A stretch of 64,000 nt of DNA from Salaquimonas sp041736675 (GCA_041736675.1 JBGSTD010000058.1:77835-141834); one strand, 5' to 3'. Shown: positions 40,674-50,147, counted from the first letter of the stretch. Numbers and translations: made by a program. The notes: generated by a model from the letters alone, not told the origin.

Positions 40674-41543
40674 GTGAAAAACAGGATTATTAAGAGCGGA
40701 TTGATTTTAGCCTCGACATTTTTGGCAGGCGCGGTCCTTTTTACAGGATTGGCAAATGCCGAACCGTCAACTGACCAGCTGGTTATTGATGGCGAAAAAG
40801 AAATCATTACCCGTGCCAAGGCTGCTGAGGGAATGCCTTATGACGAGGTCGTATCCGGATGGCATTACCGCGAAGCGGAAACCCGAGCCCTTGAAGCTGA
40901 CAGTTTTCAGAACCCCGCAATGCTGGCGCACGAAGAGGGTGCAACGATCTGGAATACCGTTGAGGGCACGGCTGGAAAATCCTGTGCCAGTTGCCATGGT
41001 GATGCGGCCGAGAGCATGAAGGATGTTGGCGCGAGCTATCCCAAATGGGATGCAAAGTCAGGCAAGCCGATCAATGTTGAACTGCAGATCAACAAATGCC
41101 GCACCGAGCAAATGGGCGCAGAGGCTTACGAGTTCAACAAGAGCGGCCAGATTCCCCTGACAATCTATGTAAAAAACCAGGCCTTGGGAAAACCGGTGGC
41201 GGTCAATCTGTCTGAAGGCGAAATGCAGAAATGGTGGGATATGGGCAAGGAATCCTATTACACCCGTACCGGTCAGCTTAATCTCGCATGCGCATCGTGC
41301 CATGAGGCAAATGCCGGAAAATACATCCGCGCGGACTATTTGAGCCAGGGCCATGTCAACGGGTTCCCCCTGTACCGTTTGAAATCCGGATTGACTTCAT
41401 TACACGATCGTTTGCGTGGTTGTATCCGCGATACCCGCGCAGAAATGCCAAAAGCATTCTCTGACGAGTTGATGGCGCTTGAGGTTTATGTGACTTGGCG
41501 TGGGACAGGTCTCTCAGTGGAAACGCCTGCCGTTCGGCATTAA
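40674..41543 (+). CDS. soxA: Sox diheme cytochrome c subunit SoxA
   Basis: 289 residues. A signal peptide (about 1-29, ending ANAEP) precedes two CxxCH motifs, GKSCASCHGDAAE (about 101-113) and LACASCHEANAG (about 202-213), as in alphaproteobacterial diheme SoxA. The catalytic cysteine persulfide ligand is in RLRGCIRDTRAEMP (about 246-259). It works with SoxX to conjugate thiosulfate to SoxY. The frame opens with GTG at 40674 after GGAGGAGTGGACA. A strong hairpin follows before soxB. Confidence 0.95.
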   Translation: MKNRIIKSGLILASTFLAGAVLFTGLANAEPSTDQLVIDGEKEIITRAKAAEGMPYDEVVSGWHYREAETRALEADSFQNPAMLAHEEGATIWNTVEGTAGKSCASCHGDAAESMKDVGASYPKWDAKSGKPINVELQINKCRTEQMGAEAYEFNKSGQIPLTIYVKNQALGKPVAVNLSEGEMQKWWDMGKESYYTRTGQLNLACASCHEANAGKYIRADYLSQGHVNGFPLYRLKSGLTSLHDRLRGCIRDTRAEMPKAFSDELMALEVYVTWRGTGLSVETPAVRH

Positions 41544-41558
41544 CCGCCAATACCCAAT

Positions 41559-41584
41559 AGCGGCGGCATCCTGGTGCCGCCGTT
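41559..41584 (+). terminator. Hairpin between soxA and soxB
   Basis: CGGCGGCA (41561-41568) and TGCCGCCG (41575-41582) form a perfect 8-bp GC stem around TCCTGG, extendable by G-T and A-T pairs. No T-run follows, so it is more likely an mRNA stabiliser or attenuator than a full terminator, giving more soxXYZA than soxBCDEF message. Confidence 0.65.
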
Positions 41585-41685
41585 GAGGCCTGCTATTCCA
41601 GCCAGTTTTTGCGCCGAATGACGCGGGCATTCTCTTGAGCGATTAACGCTGCTGGACTGACCTTAAAAAATAGCAAGGATATCTG

Positions 41686-43389
41686 ATGTTAACACGTCGC
41701 GACTTTCTCCAGTATGGAGCTGTGGCCGGATTGGCCGCCACTTCCGCCGCGGGCTTTTCCGGAAATCTGACAAGGGCGCTTGCTCAGCAAAAAATCACCC
41801 AGGACGACCTGTTGAAATTCGATTCCAAGGGTCAGATCACCCTTCTTCATTTTACCGATGTGCATGCCCAATTAAAACCGATCTATTTCCGTCCGCCGGA
41901 CACCAATATCGGCGTTGGCGCTTTTGAAGGTATTCCGCCTCATCTCGTCGGAAAAGAATTTCTCAAACATTTCGGAATCGAGCCGGGCAGTCCTATTGCT
42001 TATGCGCACACGATGGATGACTACCTTAATCTTGCCAAAACCTATGGCAAGCTCGGCGGACTAGACCGCACAGCAACACTGGTGAAGGCCATCAGAGCCG
42101 ATCGCGGCGATGACAAGGTATTGTTCCTTGATGGCGGCGATACGTGGCAGGGATCTTATACTTCCCTTAAAACCAATGGCCAGGACATGGTTGATTGCAT
42201 GAAACTGCTGAAACCTGATGCCATGGTCGGTCACTGGGAGTTCACCTTTGGGACCGAACGTGTCAAGGAAATCACAGACAATATGGGCTACCCATTTCTG
42301 GCATCCAACATGGTTGATGATGAATGGCAGGAGCCAGTATTTGAATCGACCGCAATGTTTGAAAAAGGCGGCGTGAAAGTAGCTGTAATAGGTCAGGCTA
42401 TGCCTTATACGCCGATCGCAAATCCGAAATGGATGTTTCCCAATTGGTCTTTTGGCATCAGGCCTGAAGAACTGCAGGCCAATGTTGACAAGGCTCGTGC
42501 CGATGGTGCTGAGGTCGTTGTTCTTCTTTCCCATGACGGATTTGATGTTGACCAGAAACTTGCAACGGTGGTCAGCGGCATTGATGTCATTCTGACCGGC
42601 CATACACACGATTCAATTCCGCGTGCCATAGAGATCGGCAAGACCCTGGTCCTGTCGTCCGGTTCTCATGGCAAATATCTGGGCAGGATTGATTTGGAAG
42701 TCAGCGGGGGCAAAGTTACTGGTTTCTCATCGGGCATGATACCGGTATTCTCCGATGTGATTGCCTCTGATCCTGAAATGAGTGCAAAAATTGATGAGGT
42801 TCGCGCTCCCTATGAAGCGGAATGTAACAGGGTAATCGGCAAGACTGATCAGCTTCTGTACCGCCGCGGCAACTTCAATGGTTCATGGGATGATGTAATT
42901 TGCCAGGGCTTGCTCGAAGAGCGCGAAGCGGAAATTTCGCTGTCTCCAGGATTCAGGTGGGGCACAACTGTCCTGCCAGGCCAGGACATCACGATTGATG
43001 ATCTTTATAACCAGACATCAATGAATTATCCGAACGCTTACCGGCTCGAATTTACCGGTGCCCAGATCAAGGACGTACTTGAGGATGTTTGCGACAACCT
43101 TTTCAACAAGGACCCGTTTTACCAGCAGGGCGGTGACATGGTTCGCGTCGGCGGCATGAGTTATGCCTGTGCTCCCAAGGAAGAAATTGGAAATCGGATC
43201 AGCGATATGCGCATGATTGCATCAGGCGAACCGCTTGATGCGGGGAAAAGCTATGTTGTTGCCGGTTGGGCATCCGTGAATGAAAACGTTGAAGGCCCGG
43301 CAATCTACGATTTGATGGAAAAGTTTATCACCCGCAAGGAAACCATCAACATGCCGACCGGCGATACTGTCCGGGTGATCGGTTACTAG
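41686..43389 (+). CDS. soxB: Thiosulfohydrolase SoxB
   Basis: 567 residues. A Tat signal (MLTRRDFLQYGAVAG, RR at about 4-5) precedes the dimanganese 5'-nucleotidase-like domain: LLHFTDVHAQLKP (about 53-65), FLDGGDTWQGSY (about 147-158), GHWEFTFG (about 183-190) and LTGHTHDSIPR (about 304-314). The C-terminal domain has MNYPNAYRLEFTGAQIKD. SoxB hydrolyses the sulfone sulfur from SoxY-S-SO3 to release sulfate. It is exported folded with its metals. The 142-base gap before it contains the hairpin. Confidence 0.96.
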   Translation: MLTRRDFLQYGAVAGLAATSAAGFSGNLTRALAQQKITQDDLLKFDSKGQITLLHFTDVHAQLKPIYFRPPDTNIGVGAFEGIPPHLVGKEFLKHFGIEPGSPIAYAHTMDDYLNLAKTYGKLGGLDRTATLVKAIRADRGDDKVLFLDGGDTWQGSYTSLKTNGQDMVDCMKLLKPDAMVGHWEFTFGTERVKEITDNMGYPFLASNMVDDEWQEPVFESTAMFEKGGVKVAVIGQAMPYTPIANPKWMFPNWSFGIRPEELQANVDKARADGAEVVVLLSHDGFDVDQKLATVVSGIDVILTGHTHDSIPRAIEIGKTLVLSSGSHGKYLGRIDLEVSGGKVTGFSSGMIPVFSDVIASDPEMSAKIDEVRAPYEAECNRVIGKTDQLLYRRGNFNGSWDDVICQGLLEEREAEISLSPGFRWGTTVLPGQDITIDDLYNQTSMNYPNAYRLEFTGAQIKDVLEDVCDNLFNKDPFYQQGGDMVRVGGMSYACAPKEEIGNRISDMRMIASGEPLDAGKSYVVAGWASVNENVEGPAIYDLMEKFITRKETINMPTGDTVRVIGY

Positions 43390-43474
43390 TTGAAACATGT
43401 GCGGCCACTTTGTCGCTCTATACATATTAAAAATTGAATGTATAATTGGGCAGTTTTGAGGAGGACTGATACCG

Positions 43475-44770
43475 ATGAGACCAAAATCAGAAGCATCCAC
43501 TGCGCCGGGTATTTCGCGCCGAAGGTTATTGGCAAATTCGCTGACTGCAGCAGGTAGTGTTGTGGCTGCGTCTGCCATGGGAACAAAAGCTGTCAATGCG
43601 GGCGCTGCTGACCCCCTGATAACCGATATTCAGGACTGGAATTCGGTATTGGGTGAAGGTGTTGACGCCGCGCCTTACGGTATGCCGTCGGAATTTGAAA
43701 AGAATGTTGTCCGCCGCGATGTCGCCTGGCTCACAGCTGATTCCAAATCCTCGATCAATTTCACTCCATTGCATGAGCTTGACGGTATCATTACCCCGAA
43801 CGGACTATGTTTTGAACGCCATCACGGTGGCGTTGCCCAGATCAGCCCCGCTGATCATCGCCTGATGATCAATGGTCTTGTTGATACGCCACTTGTTTTC
43901 ACCATGGAGGATATCAAGCGCTTCCCCCGTGAAAACAAAGTCTATTTTCTGGAATGCGCAGCCAATTCGGGAATGGAATGGCGTGGTTCCCAGCTGAATG
44001 GCTGTCAGTTTACCCACGGCATGATCCACAATGTCATGTATACCGGCGTTCGCCTCAAAACAATTCTGGATGAGGCGGGCGTCAAACCGGAAGGCAAATG
44101 GCTGCTCGCCGAAGGCGCCGATGCCTCTGCGATGACCCGCTCCATCCCGATCGAAAAGGCCCTTGATGACTGCATGGTCGCCTTCAAGATGAACGGTGAA
44201 GCCCTTCGCGCAGAACAGGGTTACCCTGTGCGCCTTGTTGTGCCCGGATGGGAAGGCAATATGTGGGTCAAATGGCTGCGTCGCCTTGAAGTCGGCGACC
44301 AGCCCTGGCACCAGCGTGAGGAAACTTCGAAGTACACCGATCTTTTGGCAAATGGCAAAGCCCGGCGTTTCACATGGGCAATGGATGTCAAATCCGTTAT
44401 CACCAATCCGAGTCCGCAGGCGCCCATCACCCATGGTCGCGGTGCAACCGTGTTGAGCGGTGTTGCATGGTCAGGTTATGGCAAGATTGCCCGCGTCGAT
44501 GTTTCACTTGATGGTGGACGAAACTGGCAGACCGCACGTCTTGATGGTCCAAGTTTTGACAAATCCATGCACCGTTTCTATTTCGACTTTGATTGGGACG
44601 GGTCGGAACTCTTCCTTCAATCTCGTGCGATGGATGATCAGGGCAACATCCAGCCAACCAAGGAAGCACTCCGCGTTGAGCGCGGTGTTAACTCGATTTA
44701 TCACAATAACGGAATACAGACCTGGCAGATCAGGACAGACGGGAGTGCCGAAAATGTTGAAATTTCTTAA
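43475..44770 (+). CDS. soxC: Molybdopterin sulfane dehydrogenase subunit SoxC
   Basis: 431 residues of the sulfite oxidase family. A Tat-type signal (SRRRLLANSLTAAGSVVAAS, about 10-29) precedes the molybdenum domain, with the catalytic cysteine in VYFLECAANSGMEWRG (about 155-170) and the molybdopterin contacts in RLVVPGWEGNMWVKWL. A C-terminal dimerisation domain has DVSLDGGRNW. With SoxD it oxidises the sulfane sulfur on SoxY, allowing complete conversion of thiosulfate to sulfate without sulfur globules. Its last 17 bases overlap soxD, so translation is coupled. Confidence 0.95.
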   Translation: MRPKSEASTAPGISRRRLLANSLTAAGSVVAASAMGTKAVNAGAADPLITDIQDWNSVLGEGVDAAPYGMPSEFEKNVVRRDVAWLTADSKSSINFTPLHELDGIITPNGLCFERHHGGVAQISPADHRLMINGLVDTPLVFTMEDIKRFPRENKVYFLECAANSGMEWRGSQLNGCQFTHGMIHNVMYTGVRLKTILDEAGVKPEGKWLLAEGADASAMTRSIPIEKALDDCMVAFKMNGEALRAEQGYPVRLVVPGWEGNMWVKWLRRLEVGDQPWHQREETSKYTDLLANGKARRFTWAMDVKSVITNPSPQAPITHGRGATVLSGVAWSGYGKIARVDVSLDGGRNWQTARLDGPSFDKSMHRFYFDFDWDGSELFLQSRAMDDQGNIQPTKEALRVERGVNSIYHNNGIQTWQIRTDGSAENVEIS

Positions 44771-45893
44771 ACTGGTCCCCGTCAGTTCGGTAATGTTTGC
44801 CGCTTCCCTCGCAACAGCAGTTGCGCAGGATGCCGATGCAGGTGCCAATGTTTTCAAGAAATGCGCTGCCTGCCACATGGTTGGCGAGGGTGCAAAACAC
44901 AAGGTTGGCCCTGAGCTGAACAACATTATCGGCCGGACAGCTGGTACCGACGAAGGCTACAAATACTCAAATGCGATGAAGGACGCTGGCGCAGCAGGTC
45001 TTTCGTGGGATGATGCAAAACTGGCCGAGTATCTTGCCAATCCCAAAGCGGTTGTAAAAGGCACAAAAATGGCTTTTGCAGGCTTGAAGAAAGAGGATGA
45101 TCTGGCCAACGTCATTGCCTATCTGAAAACTTTCTCCGCAGGTGCCGCGGTCGTTCCGGCAGCCGAAAGCGCCGCACCGGAAAAACCTGCTGAAGAGGCA
45201 AAGCCAACGGAAACCAAGGCAGAGGTTGCGCCTGTTGCGCCAGCTGCTCCGGCCGTTCTTGCAAAGGATGTTGAAGTGCCAACACACGGCAATCTGCACC
45301 TTGGCAGGGTCGCACTGCCCGAGGAAATTTCCGCTTGGGATATTGATGTGCGCGCCGATGGCGTTGGTCTTCCGGAGGGCAAGGGAACTGTATCCCAGGG
45401 AGAAGCCATCTACAGCGAAAACTGCGCGGTTTGCCATGGCGACTTTGGCGAGGGAGCAGGACGCTGGCCCGTCCTTGCTGGGGGCCAGGATTCCCTGACT
45501 GCTGATCGTCCGGAAAAGACAATCGGCTCCTACTGGCCCTACCTGTCAACGGTGTATGATTATGTCCGTCGGGCCATGCCTTTTGGCAATGCGCGCAGTT
45601 TGTCAAACGATGATGTTTACGCTCTGACTGCCTATCTGATGTTTCTAAATGACGTTGTCACTGATGAGGAATTTGAACTCTCCAAGGCCAACTTTCTTGA
45701 AGTTCCGCTGCCCAATGAAGCCAACTTCATTGACGATAACCGCAGTGAAGAGCCTCAATATGGGGTCAAGGATGAGCCTTGCATGAACAATTGCATGGAA
45801 GGCAAGGCTGAGGTCGTGATGCGGGCACGCGTTCTCGATGTGACACCGGACAAGCAGGATGATGAAGACGGGGGAGCCGCTTCGATCGAATAA
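44754..45893 (+). CDS. soxD: Sulfane dehydrogenase diheme cytochrome c subunit SoxD
   Basis: 379 residues. A signal peptide (MLKFLKLVPVSSVMFAASLA, about 1-22) precedes a first cytochrome c domain (KKCAACHMVGEG, about 36-47). An Ala/Pro/Lys/Glu-rich linker (about 135-175) leads to a second cytochrome domain (ENCAVCHGDFGEG, about 223-235). Length and layout match Paracoccus SoxD (384). I chose ATG 44754, which lies inside the soxC 3' end by 17 bases; earlier starts overlap soxC further and encode unrelated sequence. It accepts electrons from SoxC. Confidence 0.94.
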   Translation: MLKFLKLVPVSSVMFAASLATAVAQDADAGANVFKKCAACHMVGEGAKHKVGPELNNIIGRTAGTDEGYKYSNAMKDAGAAGLSWDDAKLAEYLANPKAVVKGTKMAFAGLKKEDDLANVIAYLKTFSAGAAVVPAAESAAPEKPAEEAKPTETKAEVAPVAPAAPAVLAKDVEVPTHGNLHLGRVALPEEISAWDIDVRADGVGLPEGKGTVSQGEAIYSENCAVCHGDFGEGAGRWPVLAGGQDSLTADRPEKTIGSYWPYLSTVYDYVRRAMPFGNARSLSNDDVYALTAYLMFLNDVVTDEEFELSKANFLEVPLPNEANFIDDNRSEEPQYGVKDEPCMNNCMEGKAEVVMRARVLDVTPDKQDDEDGGAASIE

Positions 45894-45920
45894 GGAATCA
45901 GGCTTTGGGAGGGGCCAATT

Positions 45921-46649
45921 CTGAAATCAGCTCATATTCATTATATCGGCGCAACGCGCCTGTTGGCGGTATTTGGCGCCAGCCTTTTTTTTGGCCTGCC
46001 CGCTATGGCGAGCGAACCTGACCCCGTCCGGGGACAGGAGCTTTTCAAGGCCTGCATCAGGTGTCATGAAGTTGGCGAAGGCGCGAAAAACAAGGTTGGG
46101 CCACATCTGGATGGATTGATCGGGCGCGCGGCAGGCAGCCTTGATGGATTCAATTATTCAGGCGCGTTGAAATCTGCCGGCAAGGACGGCCTGGTTTGGA
46201 CAGCTGAAACACTTGACCAGTACATTACAAAGCCGCGCGAGTTTATAAAGGGCAACAGAATGTCCTATCTGGGCATGGCAAAAACGGAGGACCGAGCTGA
46301 TCTGATAGGCTGGTTGGAAACGATTTCGCGCGCGGCACCATCAGATGACGTGACGCCCGATCCAGCATCTACAATCGTCGGCTTTGCAGAATCAGTTCTA
46401 GCCCTGGAGGGTGATCCCGCTTTTGGCGAATATCTGTCCGGCGATTGCGTCACCTGCCATCAGGTCTCGGGCAATGCAGACGGTATTCCGTCAATTATCG
46501 GGATCCCCAAGGACTATTTCGTTCGGGCGCTGTTTGAATACAAGAACAATATTCGTCAAAACGAAGTGATGAAATCACGCGTCGTCAATCTCAGCAATGA
46601 GGAGATCGCAGCTCTGGCGGCCTATTTCGAAACCTTGCAGCCACAATAA
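45921..46649 (+). CDS. soxE: Diheme cytochrome c SoxE, start codon unusual
   Basis: About 242 residues. A signal peptide ending in AMAS precedes two cytochrome c domains (KACIRCHEVGEG and GDCVTCHQVSGN). The only NTG of ATG/GTG/TTG type here is TTG 45963, which has no Shine-Dalgarno sequence and would leave a signal with no basic N-region. A strong GGGAGGGG (45907-45914) sits at the right distance from CTG 45921 (or ATT 45918), and starting there gives LKSAHIHYIGATRLLAVFG, a proper basic n-region. I therefore propose a rare CTG or ATT start. With soxF it forms a flavocytochrome c-like pair. Confidence 0.82.
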   Translation: MKSAHIHYIGATRLLAVFGASLFFGLPAMASEPDPVRGQELFKACIRCHEVGEGAKNKVGPHLDGLIGRAAGSLDGFNYSGALKSAGKDGLVWTAETLDQYITKPREFIKGNRMSYLGMAKTEDRADLIGWLETISRAAPSDDVTPDPASTIVGFAESVLALEGDPAFGEYLSGDCVTCHQVSGNADGIPSIIGIPKDYFVRALFEYKNNIRQNEVMKSRVVNLSNEEIAALAAYFETLQPQ

Positions 46650-46670
46650 TGACTAAACCAGGAGGAAGAT

Positions 46671-47945
46671 ATGACACAGTTTAACAGAAGACAATTTGCC
46701 TTGCTGTTGGGAGGCACCACCGCAGCAATCGCGATGCCCTCTTATCTGCGGGCGCAACAAAAGCCGAGAGTTGTCGTGATCGGAGGGGGAGCAGGTGGCA
46801 CAACTGCAGCCCGCTATATCGCCAAGGATTCCAAGGGTGAGATCGAGGTAACACTGATCGATGCAGCAGAGAAATTCACGACCTGCTTTTTCTCCAATCT
46901 GTATCTCGGCGGTTACAGGGATTTCGAATCAATAACCCACGGATATGACAAACTTGAATCGGGCTATGGTATCAAGAAGATTACCGCATATGCAAAATCC
47001 GTCGACAAGGCGGCAAAGACCGTCACGCTTGCTGATGGATCAACTGTTCCTTACGACCGTCTGGTGGTGTCTCCTGGTATTGATCTGATTTTCGATTCGA
47101 TCGAAGGTTATTCGGAGGAAGCCGCCGAGATCGCACCTCACGCTTGGAAGGCCGGACCGCAGACCCAATTGCTCAAGGCGAAACTTGACGCCATTCAGGA
47201 CGGACAGCAGATTGTCATGGTCGCGCCACCGAACCCGTATCGCTGCCCTCCCGGACCATACGAGCGCGTGTCAATGATGGCGCATGTGTTGAAATCGAAG
47301 GGCTTCACCAACTCCAAGATTATCGTGCTCGATCCAAAGGATAAATTCTCCAAACAGGGCCTGTTTCAGGCAGGTTGGGAAAAATACTACCCCGGCATGG
47401 TGGAGTGGTATGGTCCTGATGTACATGGCGGTATCAAGAAAGTCGATGCGGCAGCTGGAACCGTCGAGACGGACCTCGATACGTTCAAGGGTGAACTGCT
47501 CAATATAATTCCCAAGCAGAAGGCAGGTGCCATTGCGGCTGAAGCCGGTCTGACAAACGACAGCGGCTTTTGTCCTATTGATGCCACCTCAATGCGCTCA
47601 GCCAATGATCCAAACATCTTTGTCATTGGCGATGCCTCAATTGCAGGTGCGATGCCAAAGTCAGGGTTCTCGGCCAATAGCCAGGCCAAGGTTGCGGCCA
47701 TGATCATCCGCAGCGAACTGACCAACTCGAAAGCCTTTCCGGCAAAATATGCCAACACCTGCTGGAGCCTGATTGAAACCAATGACGGCGTGAAAGTGGG
47801 TGGGCAGTACGAGCCGAAGGACGGCAAGATCGAGGCGACCAACAACTTTGTCAGCCAGAATGGTGAAGACGAAGCGGTAAGGAAGGCGACTTATGAAGAG
47901 TCTGAGGGCTGGTACAAGGGGATTACCGCCGATATGTTTGGCTAA
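46671..47945 (+). CDS. soxF: Sulfide dehydrogenase flavoprotein SoxF (FCSD flavin subunit)
   Basis: 424 residues. A Tat signal (NRRQFALLLGGTTAAIAMP, about 5-23) precedes an FAD domain (PRVVVIGGGAGGTTAARYI, about 32-50). Flavin-linked cysteines and disulfide residues appear in KFTTCFFSNLY (about 69-79) and PYRCPPGPYER (about 189-199). It would oxidise sulfide, passing electrons to SoxE. AGGAGGAAG precedes the ATG. A rho-independent terminator lies 32 bases after the stop and ends the sox run. Confidence 0.93.
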   Translation: MTQFNRRQFALLLGGTTAAIAMPSYLRAQQKPRVVVIGGGAGGTTAARYIAKDSKGEIEVTLIDAAEKFTTCFFSNLYLGGYRDFESITHGYDKLESGYGIKKITAYAKSVDKAAKTVTLADGSTVPYDRLVVSPGIDLIFDSIEGYSEEAAEIAPHAWKAGPQTQLLKAKLDAIQDGQQIVMVAPPNPYRCPPGPYERVSMMAHVLKSKGFTNSKIIVLDPKDKFSKQGLFQAGWEKYYPGMVEWYGPDVHGGIKKVDAAAGTVETDLDTFKGELLNIIPKQKAGAIAAEAGLTNDSGFCPIDATSMRSANDPNIFVIGDASIAGAMPKSGFSANSQAKVAAMIIRSELTNSKAFPAKYANTCWSLIETNDGVKVGGQYEPKDGKIEATNNFVSQNGEDEAVRKATYEESEGWYKGITADMFG

Positions 47946-47977
47946 TTCTCAGGGATTCAAGATATCAACCAAAACAG

Positions 47978-48005
47978 AGGGGCTGTCCATGTGGCAGCCC
48001 TTTTT
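47978..48005 (+). terminator. Rho-independent terminator after soxF
   Basis: AGGGGCTG and CAGCCCTT form a stem around a 9-base loop, followed by TTTTTC. This is the clearest terminator in the window. The 200 bases that follow, up to 48210, are AT-rich with no gene I can support; they probably hold the promoter of the transketolase-TRAP operon. Confidence 0.85.
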
Positions 48006-48209
48006 CTTGCCCGTCAATCTGCCACAAGACCATACTGCAGGCTCCCGGCAGGAATAACTCCGAACTCCGCTTTCATTCAGCATACTGCGTTACCAGGCTA
48101 GAGTATTAGATAAACTTAACATCTATTTAATATTTCATAACTGACACTACTGACCTTCTTGTGCGACCCTTCCATCAGAAGTCTTGGACTTGATTGCCGG
48201 GAGGAATTG

Positions 48210-49064
48210 ATGTCGGAAATAGAACGCGCATTGCGCGCAACCAACATGTCGTTGGAATTACGGGCCTGGAATATTCGCCGCAAGGCTCTGCTGATGGGCG
48301 AAGTTCAGGGTCAAGGCTATATCGGGCAGGCGCTCGGCGTGGCCGATGTGCTCGCCGCATCTTATTTTCACGCCCTGAAATATCGCGCTGAGGATCCCGA
48401 GTGGGAGGGTCGTGACCGCTTCTATCTATCCATCGGCCACTATGCGATAGCGCTCTATTCTGTCCTGATGGAAGCAGGCATTCTGCCCGAAGACGAGCTG
48501 GAAACCTATGGAATGGATGACAGCCGCATGCCAATGTCTGGCATGGCGTCTTATACCCCCGGAATGGAAATCACCGGCGGATCGCTTGGACACGGCCTTG
48601 GTATCGCAGTCGGCGCTGCCATGGGTCTCAAGCGCAAGAATAACCCGGCCTTCGTCTATAATCTGATGTCTGACGGGGAACTTGGGGAAGGTTCGACCTG
48701 GGAAGCGGTCATGTCGGCGGTCCAATACAAGCTCGACAATCTGATTTGCATTGTGGATTTTAATGACCAGCAGGCTGATGGCAAAACCACTGCCGCATTG
48801 GCGCAGGTGCCCGAGCAGGAAAAGTGGGCCGCATTCGGGTGGCATGCGCAGCGCGTTGACGGCAACGATATGGATGCCGTTGTTGCAGCATTTGATGTAG
48901 CCAGGAATCTGCCCTCGGCAAAGCCGCGTGTCATCATCTTCGACACAAAAATGTGCAAGGGCGTCGATTTCCTCGAGATCCGCGAGATCACCCATTTCGT
49001 CAGGGTTGAAGCAGACGAATGGTCAAAAGCGCTCGCTGTACTCGAAAAAGGAAAACCGTCATGA
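48210..49064 (+). CDS. Split transketolase, N-terminal (thiamine diphosphate) subunit
   Basis: 284 residues matching the N-terminal transketolase half. ThDP-binding and catalytic motifs are GYIGQALGVADVLAASYFH, GSLGHGLGIAVGAAMG and SDGELGEGSTWEA (about 157-169, the GDGx motif with Ser for the first Gly). I chose ATG 48210 with GGGAGGAA upstream; an earlier in-frame start at 48159 adds 17 residues without a site. The end overlaps the C-terminal subunit (ATGA). Split transketolases of this type serve specialised routes, for example apulose-4-phosphate transketolase; the substrate here is unknown. Confidence 0.88.
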   Translation: MSEIERALRATNMSLELRAWNIRRKALLMGEVQGQGYIGQALGVADVLAASYFHALKYRAEDPEWEGRDRFYLSIGHYAIALYSVLMEAGILPEDELETYGMDDSRMPMSGMASYTPGMEITGGSLGHGLGIAVGAAMGLKRKNNPAFVYNLMSDGELGEGSTWEAVMSAVQYKLDNLICIVDFNDQQADGKTTAALAQVPEQEKWAAFGWHAQRVDGNDMDAVVAAFDVARNLPSAKPRVIIFDTKMCKGVDFLEIREITHFVRVEADEWSKALAVLEKGKPS

Positions 49065-50104
49065 CCCTCGAATCCATGACCCGTAAATACGAAGCACGCC
49101 AAATCAAACTTGGCCCGGATGGAAAGCGTGTCGCGACTTCAGCCATGATCGCCTCCCTGGCGGCGGAAGGATACAACACTGTGGATGCGCCGTTCGGCCA
49201 CGCGCTCGTTGATCTGGCAAACACGGATGACCGCATTGTCGGTCTGAGTGCCGATCTTTCCAAATATACCGACCTGCATGTTTTCGCAAAGGCAATGCCG
49301 GACCGCTTTTACCAGATGGGCATGGCAGAGCAGGTGTTGATCTCCGCAGCGGCAGGCCTTGCCCGCGAGGGGTTCATCCCTTTCGCCACCACCTATGCCG
49401 TGTTTGCCTCACGCCGGGCATATGATTTCATCGCGATGGCGGTTGCCGAAGAAAACCTGCCGGTAAAGATCATCTGTGCGCTCCCGGGCCTTACAACAGG
49501 ATACGGGCCAAGCCATCAGGCGACAGAGGATTTGGCAATATTTCGCGGGCTGCCGAACATGACCATTATCGACCCGTGTGACGCCGACGATATTATCGGC
49601 ATGGTTCCACAGATTGCTGCCCATGACGGACCTGTCTATTCGCGGTTGCTGCGCGGCAAGGTTCCCAGCGTGCTGACCCGTCACAAACCGGATTACAGGT
49701 TCGAACTGGGCAAAGCGCAACTGATCCGCGATGGCAAGGATGCGCTGATCATTTCCTCCGGCTTCATGACCATGCGCTCACTGGATGCTGCGGTGAAGCT
49801 GGAAAGTGATGGCATCGACGTTGCCGTGCTGCACGTTCCAACGATAAAGCCGCTCGACACAAAAACAATTCTTGCAGAGGTGGGCAAGGGCGGGCGGCTC
49901 GTAATTACCGCTGAAAACCACACGGAAGTGGGCGGGCTTGGCGAAGCTGTAGCACGAACATTGCTGATCAATGGCGTTACACCGCAATTCAGGATGATTG
50001 CGCTCCCGGACAAGTTTCTCGAAGCGGGCGCTCTGCCGACATTGCACGACATGTATGGAATCTCGGTCAACAGGGTTGTCGAGCGCATCAAGGGCTGGCT
50101 CTGA
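49061..50104 (+). CDS. Split transketolase, C-terminal subunit
   Basis: 347 residues covering the pyrimidine-binding and C-terminal transketolase domains. Visible motifs are VGLSADLSKYTDLHVFAKAMPDRFYQMGMAEQ (about 68-98, with the catalytic glutamate in GMAEQ), FAKAMPDRF, GPSHQATEDLAIFRGLPNM and ENHTEVGGLGEAVA near the C terminus. Its ATG overlaps the stop of the N-terminal subunit. With the SDR and TRAP genes it forms a five- or six-gene run between sox and cbb. Confidence 0.88.
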   Translation: MTLESMTRKYEARQIKLGPDGKRVATSAMIASLAAEGYNTVDAPFGHALVDLANTDDRIVGLSADLSKYTDLHVFAKAMPDRFYQMGMAEQVLISAAAGLAREGFIPFATTYAVFASRRAYDFIAMAVAEENLPVKIICALPGLTTGYGPSHQATEDLAIFRGLPNMTIIDPCDADDIIGMVPQIAAHDGPVYSRLLRGKVPSVLTRHKPDYRFELGKAQLIRDGKDALIISSGFMTMRSLDAAVKLESDGIDVAVLHVPTIKPLDTKTILAEVGKGGRLVITAENHTEVGGLGEAVARTLLINGVTPQFRMIALPDKFLEAGALPTLHDMYGISVNRVVERIKGWL

Positions 50105-50147
50105 TCAGGCACATCAACAATCAGGTTCAAACAAGGGAGAACAGGCA

